From contig NZ_RPDH01000001.1 of NCBI RefSeq assembly GCF_003813775.1, positions 1,426,001 to 1,490,000 of the forward strand: DNA of 64,000 nt. The letters run 5' to 3'. The position numbers were made by a program, and so were the translations under genes. The stretch's first letter is position 1; each line of letters begins with the position of its first letter. Below, piece after piece: positions 47,318-56,665 of this stretch. Source of the stretch: Chitinophaga lutea (lineage in GTDB: Bacteria > Bacteroidota > Bacteroidia > Chitinophagales > Chitinophagaceae). The notes under the pieces are model-generated. The model searched no databases. It was not told the DNA's origin and saw only the letters and a list, made by a program, of their open reading frames with translations.

Positions 47318-48679
47318 TTAGAGTTTGCCATATGCTTTCATGTAATCTACGCGTGAAACGATGACGTTGTACAACGCGTTGAAGTAGTTATTCTGGGCCG
47401 TGAGCAACTGGGATTCGGCAGTGATCACTTCAAGGCTGGAGCCCACCCCTTCGCGGTATTTGATCATGGTTGTTTCATACACATCTTTGGCCAGGGCCAT
47501 GTTCTCTTCCATGTTCTCGAGCGTTTTGATATTGTTGCGCAGGGTAGTGGTGGAATTGATCTGATCGAGATCTATGTTGTTTTTGAGGTCTTCTATATCC
47601 AGTTCCGACTGTTTCACCACGAGCATGGCCTGGTCTACCTGTCTCCTGCGCTGCATGCCGGAGAAGATGGGCACCTGGAGGTTAAGCCCCCATGACACGT
47701 AGCCATACCACATTTGCGACTGGAAAAAGTCGAATGAGTTAGTCTGCCGTGACGCGCCCACTTTGCCGAAGGCGTTGAGGCTCGGCAGTGCGGCGAGGCG
47801 ATAGCGTTTCAGGTTATATTCATTGGCCCGTTTCTGCGATTGCATCAGCTGGTATTCGATACGGTTGGTGTAGTTGAACTGGCCCGCGTCCTGGATATCC
47901 GCCTTCAGCGCTTCGTTGCTGAGGGTGTCAGTCAGTTCCAGCGGCTGTTTGATAGGCAGGCCGATGCGATATTTGAGCATCGCGAGCCCTACCTGGCGCA
48001 GGTTCTGGATACGCACCTGCTCGGCCAGCGCGTTGTTAAGCTGCACCACCAGGCGGTCCACATCCAGTTTTTCCACCAGCCCGTTTTTATAGATCTCCCT
48101 TGTTTCGTCCAGTGTTTTGCGCGTGCGGGCGATGTTTTCGTTCAGGATGGCCAGCGCCTTGTCCGAAGCCACTACATTGTAGTATGCCTTGTACACTTCC
48201 GCCTTTACATCGATCTCCGATTTAGCTACTCCCTGCCGGGCCAGCAGCTCCAGCGTTTCGCGGGCCTGAAGGGCCACCAGAACGCTGGGGTCGAAGAGGG
48301 TCTGGTTCACATTCACATCTCCGGACGCATTGTATTTCAGCCCGAAAGCGAAAGGAACGAGCGTACCCTTGGGCACGTTAGGGTCAAAGTTGGAGGCGTC
48401 GATCAACTGCTTTTGAATGATGGGGTTATCCTGGTACAGGCCCGCCGCGGAAACCTGCGGAAGGGCGAGACCACTCACCTCCTTATTCTTTGCGATCTGC
48501 TGCAACTCAGCCAGCTGTGCCGTTTTCACGGCATATTGGTTTTTCTTGGCATACTCCACCGCGTCGGTTACCGAAAACCGGAGCGTTTCCGAAGAAACGG
48601 CGGGCTGCTGGGCATTAGCGTAGGTTAATAATTGCAACATCAACCCCGTGAGGGCGACGAGCTTCCATTTAAACTGCAT
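47318..48679 (-). CDS. TolC family outer-membrane efflux protein
   Basis: A 453-residue protein with signal peptide ending LTYANAQ. The TolC helical repeats are visible twice: LRFSVTDAVEYAKKNQYAVK at the start of repeat 1, and DQAMLVVKQSELDIEDLKNNIDLDQINSTTT in repeat 2, with KYREGVGSSLEVITAESQLLTAQNNYFNALYN near the C-terminus. It precedes the adaptor by 37 bases in the efflux operon. Confidence 0.94.
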   Translation of the reverse strand: MQFKWKLVALTGLMLQLLTYANAQQPAVSSETLRFSVTDAVEYAKKNQYAVKTAQLAELQQIAKNKEVSGLALPQVSAAGLYQDNPIIQKQLIDASNFDPNVPKGTLVPFAFGLKYNASGDVNVNQTLFDPSVLVALQARETLELLARQGVAKSEIDVKAEVYKAYYNVVASDKALAILNENIARTRKTLDETREIYKNGLVEKLDVDRLVVQLNNALAEQVRIQNLRQVGLAMLKYRIGLPIKQPLELTDTLSNEALKADIQDAGQFNYTNRIEYQLMQSQKRANEYNLKRYRLAALPSLNAFGKVGASRQTNSFDFFQSQMWYGYVSWGLNLQVPIFSGMQRRRQVDQAMLVVKQSELDIEDLKNNIDLDQINSTTTLRNNIKTLENMEENMALAKDVYETTMIKYREGVGSSLEVITAESQLLTAQNNYFNALYNVIVSRVDYMKAYGKL

Positions 48680-48690
48680 AGTTCGTGTGT

Positions 48691-49305
48691 TTATTTCGAA
48701 TAATCCTTGGTCTTGTATTTTTCGATTTCACTGTACCCTTTGGGACTGGCCACCCCGTAAACGAAGTGCTCCAGCAGTACCCGCTGCACCCGGCTCATAT
48801 CGTAGCCGTTCATCGGGAACAGCTCGGGCTGGAAGCAGAACATGGCCGATGCGGCGCGGAAGTGGCTGAGAATCTCCAGGTCCAGGTCGTCGCGGTAGAG
48901 CCCTTCCCGTATGCCGCGTTCCAGGTTTTCACGGATGGTCTCCAGCATAAACACGGTCCGGTGGTTTTCAAACAGCTGGAATGCCTTGGCGTGGAACTTC
49001 TGGAGGTCCATCATGGCCACGGGGTTCATGTTCCGCAGCTTGTTCTCCAGCATTTTCATCACCATGAACAGTTCTTCAATCGCGTCTTTGCTCTTGATGC
49101 GGCTTTCATTGCACTCGTCCTGCATCAGTTTCAGATGCCGGCTCATCACGTTCACTACCAGGTCGCTTTTATCGGCAAAGTGGGCATACAGGGTCTTTTT
49201 GGAAATCCCCATTTTAAGGGCGATATCGTCCATCGTAATGGAGCGAGTGCCGTATTGCCGGAACAGGTTGAACGCCGTATCCAATATTCGTTCTTGTACT
49301 TCCAT
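48691..49305 (-). CDS. TetR/AcrR family regulator of the efflux operon
   Basis: A 204-residue repressor. The N-terminal DNA-binding domain begins MEVQERILDTAFNLFRQYGTRSITMDDIALKMGISKKTLYAHFADKSDLV in positions 1-50, with the helix-turn-helix at about residues 25-45. The C-terminal ligand domain is helical and not specific. It is the promoter-proximal gene of the tolC-MFP-RND operon (11 bases before tolC), so it probably autoregulates and senses a pump substrate. A matching operator lies just upstream (49350-49379). Confidence 0.93.
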   Translation of the reverse strand: MEVQERILDTAFNLFRQYGTRSITMDDIALKMGISKKTLYAHFADKSDLVVNVMSRHLKLMQDECNESRIKSKDAIEELFMVMKMLENKLRNMNPVAMMDLQKFHAKAFQLFENHRTVFMLETIRENLERGIREGLYRDDLDLEILSHFRAASAMFCFQPELFPMNGYDMSRVQRVLLEHFVYGVASPKGYSEIEKYKTKDYSK

Positions 49306-49341
49306 CGGTTTTGAAACAGGGGTGTTGCTTGATTACTGGAA

Positions 49342-49371
49342 CAAAACTATGGAAACTATTTAAACCGCCAA
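49342..49371 (-). promoter_or_regulatory. Promoter of the TetR-RND operon
   Basis: On the minus strand, TAGTTTTG (complement of 49342-49349) matches TAnnTTTG and a TTTG (complement of 49369-49372) lies 19 bases upstream, giving a leader of about 30 bases. Spacing and motifs agree well with Bacteroidota promoters. Confidence 0.6.
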
Positions 49372-49379
49372 AGTTTCCA
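49350..49379 (-). promoter_or_regulatory. Candidate TetR operator
   Basis: Inverted repeat TGGAAACT (49350-49357) and AGTTTCCA (49372-49379), 14 bases apart, so half-site centres are 22 bases apart. It begins directly beside the -7 hexamer and covers the -33 element, the classic position for repression by a TetR dimer. Confidence 0.5.
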
Positions 49380-49484
49380 GTACGATTTTTTTAGATTTTA
49401 TGACGAACGGGGTTTGTCCGGCCAAACAGCCGTCCATGAATGGGATTTATCATTTTCCGGTGGGAGGAATGCCCCTGAATGCAG

Positions 49485-49492
49485 TAACTTTG
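49485..49492 (+). promoter_or_regulatory. Candidate -7 element of the DUF502 gene
   Basis: TAACTTTG matches TAnnTTTG and lies 22 bases before the ATG at 49514, supporting that start; transcription would begin near 49499. Confidence 0.45.
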
Positions 49493-49513
49493 CCCTTTCA
49501 ACACTGCAAGCAC

Positions 49514-50152
49514 ATGTCTCCAAAACTGAGGTTCCGGGTATTGTTATCGCGCCTGCTGCGCTATTTTTTCCAGGGGTTGCTCATCCTGGCGCCGATTGGC
49601 ATCACGGCCTTCACGTTGTACTGGGGGTTTATCACGATAGACAACCTGCTGCCCCGGGATTTGCTGCCGGTGGACCACCCGATGAACTTCCTGAAGTACA
49701 AGGGCGTAGGGTTTGCTATTGTATTGATACTCATAGTGTTTGTGGGTTACCTGAGCTCTTCGTTCATTGTGGGGCGGCTGATCGACATGTTTGACCATAT
49801 CCTGGAGCGCACCCCTTTTATTAAATATATCTACTCTTCCGTGAAAGACGTGTTCGACGCTTTTGTGGGGGAAAAGAAGAAGTTCGACCATCCGGTGCTG
49901 GTGAATGTGTATGGGGAAGACGTGTGGGAGATGGGTTTCATCACGCAGGAAAATGTAAGGAGTTTGGGGCTGGAAGGATATATGGCGGTGTACGTCCCGC
50001 ACGCCTACGCCATTACGGGGAAGGTTTTTATCGTACGGCAGGAGAAGGTGCGGGCTTTGGACAATATATCGGCCGGGGAAGCGATGAAGTTCGCGGTGAG
50101 CGGCGGGGTGACCCACATCACGGAAAGCCATGCCCCCCAACCGGCGAAATAA
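49514..50152 (+). CDS. DUF502 family membrane protein
   Basis: A 212-residue protein with two transmembrane helices in the first 100 residues (FQGLLILAPIGITAFTLYWGF and FAIVLILIVFVGYLSSSFIVG) and a C-terminal cytoplasmic domain containing TPFIKYIYSSVKDVFDAF, as in DUF502. The start at 49514 (MSPKLRFRVLLSRLLRYFFQG) is preferred because a -7 element lies just upstream and an in-frame extension to 49400 is unlike the family. Function unknown. The gene is divergent from the TetR operon. Confidence 0.85.
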   Translation: MSPKLRFRVLLSRLLRYFFQGLLILAPIGITAFTLYWGFITIDNLLPRDLLPVDHPMNFLKYKGVGFAIVLILIVFVGYLSSSFIVGRLIDMFDHILERTPFIKYIYSSVKDVFDAFVGEKKKFDHPVLVNVYGEDVWEMGFITQENVRSLGLEGYMAVYVPHAYAITGKVFIVRQEKVRALDNISAGEAMKFAVSGGVTHITESHAPQPAK

Positions 50153-50230
50153 ATTTTACCCACCTGTGAATAACAAGGGAAATTGAACCGGGCATTATCC
50201 CGACATTCGGTTTTCTTCAAATTCACACAC

Positions 50231-51205
50231 ATGCATCCATTGTTTCGCACGGCAGTTCCACTGCTGCTGGTATTGTTACCTTATTCCGGGGCAAAGGCCT
50301 GGGGCTTTTTCGCTCACGAACGCATCAACCGCCTGGCGGTGTTTGCGCTGCCGCCGGACATGTTGCTCTTTTACAAGCCTCACATCGAATATATCGTTCA
50401 GCAGTCCACGGCGCCGGATAAACGACGGTATATGATACCCGGGGAGGGCGCGCGCCATTACCTGGATGCGGACCATTACGGCCCGCTGGCGTTCGACAGC
50501 CTGCCGCGCAACTGGCAGGCGGCCGTACACCGGTACAGCGCCGATACCCTGGAACGTTACGGGGTATTGCCCTGGCACCTGGAGCGGGTAATGCGCTGGC
50601 TCACGGCGGCATTCGAAGCGGGAGACGCCTCGCGCATCCTGCGGCTGTCTGCCGAGCTGGGCCATTACCTGAGCGATGCGCATGTTCCCCTCCACGCCTG
50701 CTCCAACCATAACGGGCAGCAGACGGGACAGGAAGGGATTCACGGTCTGTGGGAATCGCGCATTCCCGAACTGGTCGCCGATGCCGGGTTCGATTACTGG
50801 GTGGGCGCCACCGGCTATATCAAAGATGTGCGCAGCCTTTTCTGGCAGGCCATTTCCGGGAGCGCCGCGGCGGCCGATACGGTGCTCCGGTTCGAGAAGC
50901 AGCTCAGCCAGCGGTTCCCGGCCGACCGGCGGTTTGCATACGAGCTGCGGAAAGGCCGGCTGGTACACAATTACTCCACTGATTACACGAAAGCCTACCA
51001 CAAGGCGTTAGGCGGTATGGTGGAACGGCGGATGCGCGCATCCATTCAGGCCGTAGCGGCCTGCTGGTACACGGCCTGGGTGAACGCAGGCCAACCGTCC
51101 CTGGGAAAGCTAAGGGCAACGGGCATTTCAGACGAAGAACACGCGGCGGCAAGACGGCTGGACAGCCTCTGGCGGGCGGGTAAAATATTTGGGAGGGACC
51201 ACTGA
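50231..51205 (+). CDS. S1/P1-nuclease/phospholipase C-type zinc hydrolase
   Basis: A 324-residue exported protein. After the signal peptide (HPLFRTAVPLLLVLLPYSGAKA) the mature protein should begin with Trp: WGFFAHERINRLAVFALP. In the zinc phospholipase C and S1/P1 nuclease family the N-terminal Trp amino and carbonyl groups bind zinc, and further ligands come from the GHYLSDAHVPLHACSNHNGQ segment and the downstream HGLWESRIPEL. These are all present, so the enzyme is likely active; phospholipid versus nucleic acid as substrate cannot be told. The ATG at 50231 fits the signal peptide best. Confidence 0.8.
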   Translation: MHPLFRTAVPLLLVLLPYSGAKAWGFFAHERINRLAVFALPPDMLLFYKPHIEYIVQQSTAPDKRRYMIPGEGARHYLDADHYGPLAFDSLPRNWQAAVHRYSADTLERYGVLPWHLERVMRWLTAAFEAGDASRILRLSAELGHYLSDAHVPLHACSNHNGQQTGQEGIHGLWESRIPELVADAGFDYWVGATGYIKDVRSLFWQAISGSAAAADTVLRFEKQLSQRFPADRRFAYELRKGRLVHNYSTDYTKAYHKALGGMVERRMRASIQAVAACWYTAWVNAGQPSLGKLRATGISDEEHAAARRLDSLWRAGKIFGRDH

Positions 51206-51224
51206 GAATTAACAAAAGAAAACT

Positions 51225-51232
51225 TATCTTTG
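51225..51232 (+). promoter_or_regulatory. Candidate -7 element of serC
   Basis: TATCTTTG fits TAnnTTTG, 132 bases before the serC ATG at 51365. A clear TTG at -33 is lacking. Confidence 0.35.
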
Positions 51233-51364
51233 GCCTTCTATCATTTTTAACCTGTCCTCACTGACCAATCCTTCCGGTTTATTACTCGACCGCGATTTTT
51301 TACCAATTCCTTCGAAAAACCATAGAACGTGGAACAAGAAAACGTATTCAACTTAGATCGCAAC

Positions 51365-52435
51365 ATGAAGGTGCACAATTTTAATGCAGGTCCTTCTGTA
51401 TTACCAAACGAAGTACTGTACAAAGCCAGTAAAGCCCTTATTGACTTTGACGGGACAGGTATGTCTATACTGGAAATAGGACACCGCACGGAACCGTTTA
51501 TCGCCGTAATGGAGGAAGCACGCAGTCTTGCCAAAGAGCTGATGCAGCTGGAGGACGACTACGAAATCCTGTACCTCCAGGGAGGGGCCACCACGCAGTT
51601 CATGCAGGTGCCCATGAACCTGCTCGACAGTGGGGATACCGCGGCATATATCGATACCGGCGTATGGTCCAATAAAGCCATTAAAGAAGCCAAGCTGTTT
51701 GGTTATGTAGATGTTATCGCCAGCTCCAAAGAAACTAACTACAATCACATCCCCAGGCAGTTTACGGTACCCCAGCAAGCCAAATACCTGCACATTACCA
51801 CCAACAATACCATTTACGGTACACAGTGGCAATCCACGCCTGAAACGGATGTTCCCCTGATAGCGGACATGAGCAGCGACATTCTCAGCCGCCAGATGGA
51901 TTTTAATAAATACGCCCTGATCTATGCCGGCGCACAGAAAAACATGGGCGCCGCAGGCACCACCATGGTAGCCGTGCGCAAAAGCATTCTCGGCAAGATC
52001 ACCCGCAAAATACCCAGCATACTCGATTACAGGCTGCATATTGAAAATGCCTCCATGCTCAATACCCCGCCCGTATTTGCCGTATACATCTCCATGCTCA
52101 CCCTGCGCTGGCTCAAAGGCCAGGGAGGCCTCGCCGCTATTGAAAAACTCAATAACAAAAAGGCTGCCCTCCTGTACGACGAGATCGACCACAACCCCCT
52201 GTTCCGCGGCAACGTCGTGAAAGAAGACCGCAGCAAAATGAACGTGACCTTCACCATCGACAAACCCGAACTGGAAGAAGAATTCCTGAAATTCTGCAAA
52301 AAAGAAGACATCGTGGGCATCAAAGGCCACCGCTTGTCCGGCGGCTTCCGCGCATCCCTGTACAATGCACTGCCCATCGAAAGTGTGGAAGTAATGGTGG
52401 AAGCCATGAAATTCTTCTCACTGAAAAAGGCTTAG
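51365..52435 (+). CDS. serC: Phosphoserine aminotransferase
   Basis: A 356-residue PLP enzyme converting 3-phosphohydroxypyruvate and glutamate to phosphoserine and 2-oxoglutarate. It opens MKVHNFNAGPSVLPNEVLYKA; GHRTEPF, the LQGGATTQF loop, and the PLP-binding AGAQKNMG with Lys192 follow; GHRLSGGFRASLYNA is near the C-terminus. ATG at 51365 is preferred; an upstream in-frame codon would add 12 residues. DUF1015 follows after 102 bases and a terminator; the dehydrogenase serA, often in between in relatives, is not here. Confidence 0.95.
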   Translation: MKVHNFNAGPSVLPNEVLYKASKALIDFDGTGMSILEIGHRTEPFIAVMEEARSLAKELMQLEDDYEILYLQGGATTQFMQVPMNLLDSGDTAAYIDTGVWSNKAIKEAKLFGYVDVIASSKETNYNHIPRQFTVPQQAKYLHITTNNTIYGTQWQSTPETDVPLIADMSSDILSRQMDFNKYALIYAGAQKNMGAAGTTMVAVRKSILGKITRKIPSILDYRLHIENASMLNTPPVFAVYISMLTLRWLKGQGGLAAIEKLNNKKAALLYDEIDHNPLFRGNVVKEDRSKMNVTFTIDKPELEEEFLKFCKKEDIVGIKGHRLSGGFRASLYNALPIESVEVMVEAMKFFSLKKA

Positions 52436-52457
52436 TAGTAAAATATTTCATTATATG

Positions 52458-52490
52458 AAGACTGCCACTTTCCCGTGGCAGTCTTTTTTA
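52458..52490 (+). terminator. Terminator after serC
   Basis: AAGACTGCCAC (52458-52468) with GTGGCAGTCTT (52475-52485), six-base loop, followed by T residues. Confidence 0.88.
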
Positions 52491-52537
52491 TACCTGCTTT
52501 TCTTATTTTTACCCCTTCTAACCGCAAATACAAGATC

Positions 52538-53773
52538 ATGGCAATTATCAAACCCTTCCGGGCGCTGCGTCCACAACCAGCCCTGGCGAAAGAAGTAGCC
52601 GCACGGCCATATGATGTATTGAATTCCGCAGAAGCGGCAGCCGAAGCTGCCGGTAACCCGAACTCATTCTACCACGTATCCAAATCCGAAATCGACCTCC
52701 CCGACGGCACAGACGTGCACAGCGAGGCTGTATACCTGAAAGCCGCCGAAAACCTGCAGGCCCTCCGGGATGCGGGAACACTCTTCCATGAAGACCAACC
52801 CTGCTATTATATCTATAAACTGGTGATGGACGGCCGGGCCCAGACGGGGCTGGTATGCGTATCGTCCATCGACGACTATAACAACGGCATCATCAAAAAA
52901 CACGAATTCACCCGCCCGGACAAGGAACTGGACCGTATCAACCACATTACCTACACCCGCGCCCAGACCGGTAACGTGTTTCTTGCGTACGACGATGTGC
53001 CCGAACTGAACACCATCATCGATCACTGGCAGCAACGGCATGCGCCGGTATATGATTTCATCGCCGACGACGGCATTGCCCACACCATCTGGGTGGTGGA
53101 CGAGGCTGCCACCGGCGAGCAGATCACCGAACTGTTCGCCACCAAGGTGCCCGCCACGTACATTGCCGACGGGCATCACCGTGCCGCTTCCGCCGCGCTG
53201 GTGCAAAAAGCGACCAACGAAAACATTCACAGCAGCGCCAACCTGAATTATTTCCTCACCACCATATTCCCCGCCAGCCAGCTGGCGATACTCGACTACA
53301 ACCGCCTCGTCAAAGACCTGAACGGTCACAGCAAGGCAGATTTCCTCTCGCAGCTCGAGTACGACTTCATCGTGGAGCCCATCGGTCACCACGAGCAGAA
53401 ACCCAGCATGCTGCATGAGTTCAGCATGTACCTCGACGGCACCTGGTACCGCCTCGTGGCCCAGGAAGGCACCTACACGACAGACCCGATCGGCATCCTG
53501 GACGTGACCATCCTGCAAAACAACGTGCTCGACAAACTGCTGGGCATCAAAGATCCCCGCACCGACAAACGCATCGATTTTGTGGGCGGCATCCGCGGCC
53601 TCGGCGAACTGGTGAAAAGGGTCAACAGCGGCGAGATGCAGGTCGCTTTCGCCCTCTACCCCGTTACGATCGGGCAGCTTTTCGATATCGCCGACAGCGG
53701 TAACGTAATGCCCCCGAAGTCAACCTGGTTCGAGCCCAAGCTGCGCGACGGCCTCTTAACACATTTGATCTGA
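52538..53773 (+). CDS. DUF1015 domain-containing protein
   Basis: A 411-residue protein of DUF1015. Visible signature segments are IIKPFRALRPQPALAKEVAARPYDVLN at the N-terminus, NPNSFYHVSKSE, YIADGHHRAASA near residue 210, and GGIRGLGELVKRVNSGEMQVAFALYPVTIGQ near the end. It commonly sits beside serC/serA in Bacteroidota. Function is not established; the GHHRAAS segment could be a catalytic or metal site. ATG at 52538 is chosen as MAIIKPFRA is the conserved start. Confidence 0.93.
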   Translation: MAIIKPFRALRPQPALAKEVAARPYDVLNSAEAAAEAAGNPNSFYHVSKSEIDLPDGTDVHSEAVYLKAAENLQALRDAGTLFHEDQPCYYIYKLVMDGRAQTGLVCVSSIDDYNNGIIKKHEFTRPDKELDRINHITYTRAQTGNVFLAYDDVPELNTIIDHWQQRHAPVYDFIADDGIAHTIWVVDEAATGEQITELFATKVPATYIADGHHRAASAALVQKATNENIHSSANLNYFLTTIFPASQLAILDYNRLVKDLNGHSKADFLSQLEYDFIVEPIGHHEQKPSMLHEFSMYLDGTWYRLVAQEGTYTTDPIGILDVTILQNNVLDKLLGIKDPRTDKRIDFVGGIRGLGELVKRVNSGEMQVAFALYPVTIGQLFDIADSGNVMPPKSTWFEPKLRDGLLTHLI

Positions 53774-53790
53774 TTATCATCTGAAACGTT

Positions 53791-53824
53791 GGCCCCGCCT
53801 TGATCCGGGGTCGGCGCTTTTTTC
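53791..53824 (+). terminator. Probable terminator after the DUF1015 gene
   Basis: GGCCCCG (53791-53797) pairs with CGGGGTC (53806-53812), then GGCGC and a T6 run. The stem is short, so confidence is moderate. Confidence 0.5.
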
Positions 53825-53848
53825 TTACATTTACATAAAACGCACTGA

Positions 53849-54928
53849 ATGATGGAATGGCAAAAGGTTGCTAAAAAGTGGACCCTTGTGCTCGCAGGGA
53901 TATTAACGGTACAATGGAGCATGGCGCAGGACAATGCCGAGCTCCAGCAAACCGCCAATTCTTTCCTGCGGACGGGAGATTATGCCAATGCGATATTGGT
54001 ACTGAACCAGGCTATCCAGAACTCCCCGGACGATATCCAGCTGAAAAAGAACCTCGCTTTTGCCTACTACCTGAAGGGCGATTATAATCGCGCTTACACC
54101 GTGGTGTCGCCGCTGGTCGATAAAAAAGACGCGGACATCCACCTGTTCCAGATTGCCGGTAACATTTACCAGAGCAAGCAGGACTGGAAAGGAGCGGAAA
54201 AGCTCTACATCCGCGGTCTCAAAAAGTTCCCGAAAAGCGGCGAGCTGTACAACGACTACGGGGACCTGCTGCAGAACATGAAAAACTTCGACGGCGCGCT
54301 GAAGCAATGGGTAAAGGGCATTGAAACCGACCCCAATTTCCCCGGCAACTATTACCATGCCGCGCGGAGCTATCTGTGGACCAAAGAGCCCATCTGGGCC
54401 ATCCTCTACGGCGAAACCTTCGTCAACCTGGAAAGTTACACCACCAGGACCGCCGAGATCAGGGAAGTGGTGGTGGAGTGCTATAAAAAACTGTTCGACG
54501 ACCCGGCCATTTTCGACAGTGTGCCGGCCGAAAACGATAAAAAATCCAAAAAGAGCGGTTCCGAAAGCGGGTTCATGGATGCTTTCAAAAGCACCATCGC
54601 CAAACAGGTGAGCGTGATTGCCAACGGCATCGAGCCACAGTCGCTCATCATGCTGCGCACCCGTTTCCTGCTCGACTGGTATAATTTTCACGCGATGCGC
54701 TATCCTTACGCCCTCTTTGATTTTCAGCGCAACCTGCTGAAAGAAGGTATGTTCGAGTCATACAACCAATGGCTGTTCGGTCCCGTAGCGAACCAGGCCG
54801 AATACAAAGCCTGGACCACCCTGAACAAAACCAACTACGACGCCTTCTCCACATGGCAGCGCAACCACCCGCTGAAACTGCGGGAAGATGAGTTCTACAA
54901 CACCGGCAAACTGGCGGTGATCAAGTAG
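53849..54928 (+). CDS. Exported tetratricopeptide repeat protein
   Basis: A 359-residue protein with a signal peptide (ending ILTVQWSMAQ) and TPR units such as GDYANAILVLNQAIQNSPDD, GDYNRAYTVVSPLVDKKDAD, QDWKGAEKLYIRGLKKFPKS and KNFDGALKQWVKGIETDPNF in residues ~40-160; the rest is a non-repetitive helical region. Its partner is unknown. It is 65 bases upstream of paaN on the same strand. Confidence 0.85.
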   Translation: MMEWQKVAKKWTLVLAGILTVQWSMAQDNAELQQTANSFLRTGDYANAILVLNQAIQNSPDDIQLKKNLAFAYYLKGDYNRAYTVVSPLVDKKDADIHLFQIAGNIYQSKQDWKGAEKLYIRGLKKFPKSGELYNDYGDLLQNMKNFDGALKQWVKGIETDPNFPGNYYHAARSYLWTKEPIWAILYGETFVNLESYTTRTAEIREVVVECYKKLFDDPAIFDSVPAENDKKSKKSGSESGFMDAFKSTIAKQVSVIANGIEPQSLIMLRTRFLLDWYNFHAMRYPYALFDFQRNLLKEGMFESYNQWLFGPVANQAEYKAWTTLNKTNYDAFSTWQRNHPLKLREDEFYNTGKLAVIK

Positions 54929-54993
54929 CACGGGCGAAAGGAACAGCATAGAGGGCCGCGTTTAATTACAACAACCATCTAAACATAGAGCTT

Positions 54994-56655
54994 ATGCTGA
55001 TCGCAAAACACCAAAACATTATTGACAACGCGGTTAAAGCCAACCACGACAGAACTTTTTACGCCCAGTACCCCGAGCACCCGAAAGCGTATGGAGAAGA
55101 AGCGCCCCCGCAGGGCGAAGCCTCCTTCAAAAGCCTGCTGCAGCAGCCGTTTCCACGTTTGAAGCAAAAGATCGTTGCCGGCTGGGCGGGCGAAGAAGTA
55201 TCCCCTTACACCGGCGAAGCCCTGGGCATCACCTACCCGCTCGTCGACGTGGAAGAACTGGTGAAAGCCGGTAAACGTGCCGGCCAGCGCTGGGCGCAGC
55301 TGAGCGTCGCAGACAGAGCGGGCATCCTTACCGAAACGCTGGAGAAGATACAGCATCACTTCTTCGAGATCGCCCATGCCACCATGCACACCACCGGCCA
55401 GAGTTTTATGATGAGCTTCCAGGCCAGCGGCCCGCATGCGAACGACCGCGCGCTTGAAGCCATCGCCATGGGCTACCAGCAGTTGCAGGCCTATCCTGAA
55501 AAACAGACCTGGGAAAAACCTATGGGCAAAATCAGCATCCGCCTCGAAAAGTCATTCCGTGCCGTGCCTAAAGGGCTGGGCCTGGTGATCGGCTGCTCCA
55601 CTTTCCCGATATGGAACTCTTTGCCCGGTATTTATGCCGACCTCATAACCGGTAACGCCGTGCTCGTAAAACCGCATCCCAGGGCCGTATTGCCGATCGC
55701 CATCGTGGTGGCGGTGATTCAGCAGGTGCTGGAAGAAAACGGGCAGGACCCGTACACCTGCCAGCTCGCAACGGACACCAGCGAACACCTCATCACCAAA
55801 GAGCTTTGCGAGCACCCCGATGTGGCGTTGATCGACTACACCGGCAGCAGCGGCTTCGGTAACTACGTCGAATCCCTCACAGCTCACGGCAAAACCGTGT
55901 TCACCGAAAAAGCCGGCGTCAACTCCGTGATACTCGATTCCGCGAAAGACATCGACGCCGTGGTACAAAACCTCGCCTTCTCCGTGAGCCTTTACTCCGG
56001 CCAGATGTGCACCGCGCCGCAGAACTTCTTCATCCCCGAATCAGGCATCCGCACGCCCAATGGGAACATTCCGTTTAATGAAGTGGCAACCCGGCTCAAA
56101 GACGCCGTAACGGCCCTCGTCAATAATCCGAAAATGGGTGCCGGCACGCTCGGCGCATTGCAGAATGAGGCCACCGTGCAGCGCGCCAAAGAAGCCCATA
56201 ACATCGGCGGGAAAGTGGTGCTGAGCGGCACGCCGGTTGTGAACGAAGAATATAAAAACGCCCGCACTTTCTCCCCCACCATCGTGGAGGTCAGCTCGGC
56301 AGATAACAGCATTTACGAAAGGGAACTGTTCGGCCCGGTCATCCTCCTGATCAAAACCAGGGATACCGACCACTCGATTCAGCTGGCCCGGCAAATGGCC
56401 GCCAAACACGGCGCCATTACCTGCGCGGCTTACACAACCGATGAAACGGCAAAAGACAGGATCGCCGATGCGATGAACAGCGTGTTCACGCCCGTGTCTT
56501 TCAACTTTACCGGCTTCATATGGGTCAACCAGCATGCCGCGTTTTCCGATTTTCACGTTACGGGTGGCAACCCGGCCGGCAATGCCAGTTTTACGAACCA
56601 GGAATTTATTGTGAAGCGATTTGTTTGGGTGGGCAACAGAACATACATGGAATAA
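54994..56655 (+). CDS. paaN: Phenylacetic acid degradation protein PaaN (aldehyde dehydrogenase)
   Basis: A 553-residue aldehyde dehydrogenase of the PaaN type, which acts on a ring-opened intermediate of phenylacetate catabolism. It is longer than ordinary aldehyde dehydrogenases because of a specific N-terminal region (residues 1-150, PHANDRALEAIAMGY at about 145-160). Catalytic features are FTEKAGVNSVILD with the general-base Glu and SGQMCTAPQNFFIP with the nucleophile Cys; near the C-terminus FTGFIWVNQHAAFSDFHVTGG. No other paa genes are nearby. The YceI lipoprotein gene follows after ten bases. Confidence 0.85.
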   Translation: MLIAKHQNIIDNAVKANHDRTFYAQYPEHPKAYGEEAPPQGEASFKSLLQQPFPRLKQKIVAGWAGEEVSPYTGEALGITYPLVDVEELVKAGKRAGQRWAQLSVADRAGILTETLEKIQHHFFEIAHATMHTTGQSFMMSFQASGPHANDRALEAIAMGYQQLQAYPEKQTWEKPMGKISIRLEKSFRAVPKGLGLVIGCSTFPIWNSLPGIYADLITGNAVLVKPHPRAVLPIAIVVAVIQQVLEENGQDPYTCQLATDTSEHLITKELCEHPDVALIDYTGSSGFGNYVESLTAHGKTVFTEKAGVNSVILDSAKDIDAVVQNLAFSVSLYSGQMCTAPQNFFIPESGIRTPNGNIPFNEVATRLKDAVTALVNNPKMGAGTLGALQNEATVQRAKEAHNIGGKVVLSGTPVVNEEYKNARTFSPTIVEVSSADNSIYERELFGPVILLIKTRDTDHSIQLARQMAAKHGAITCAAYTTDETAKDRIADAMNSVFTPVSFNFTGFIWVNQHAAFSDFHVTGGNPAGNASFTNQEFIVKRFVWVGNRTYME

Positions 56656-56665
56656 AAACCACATT

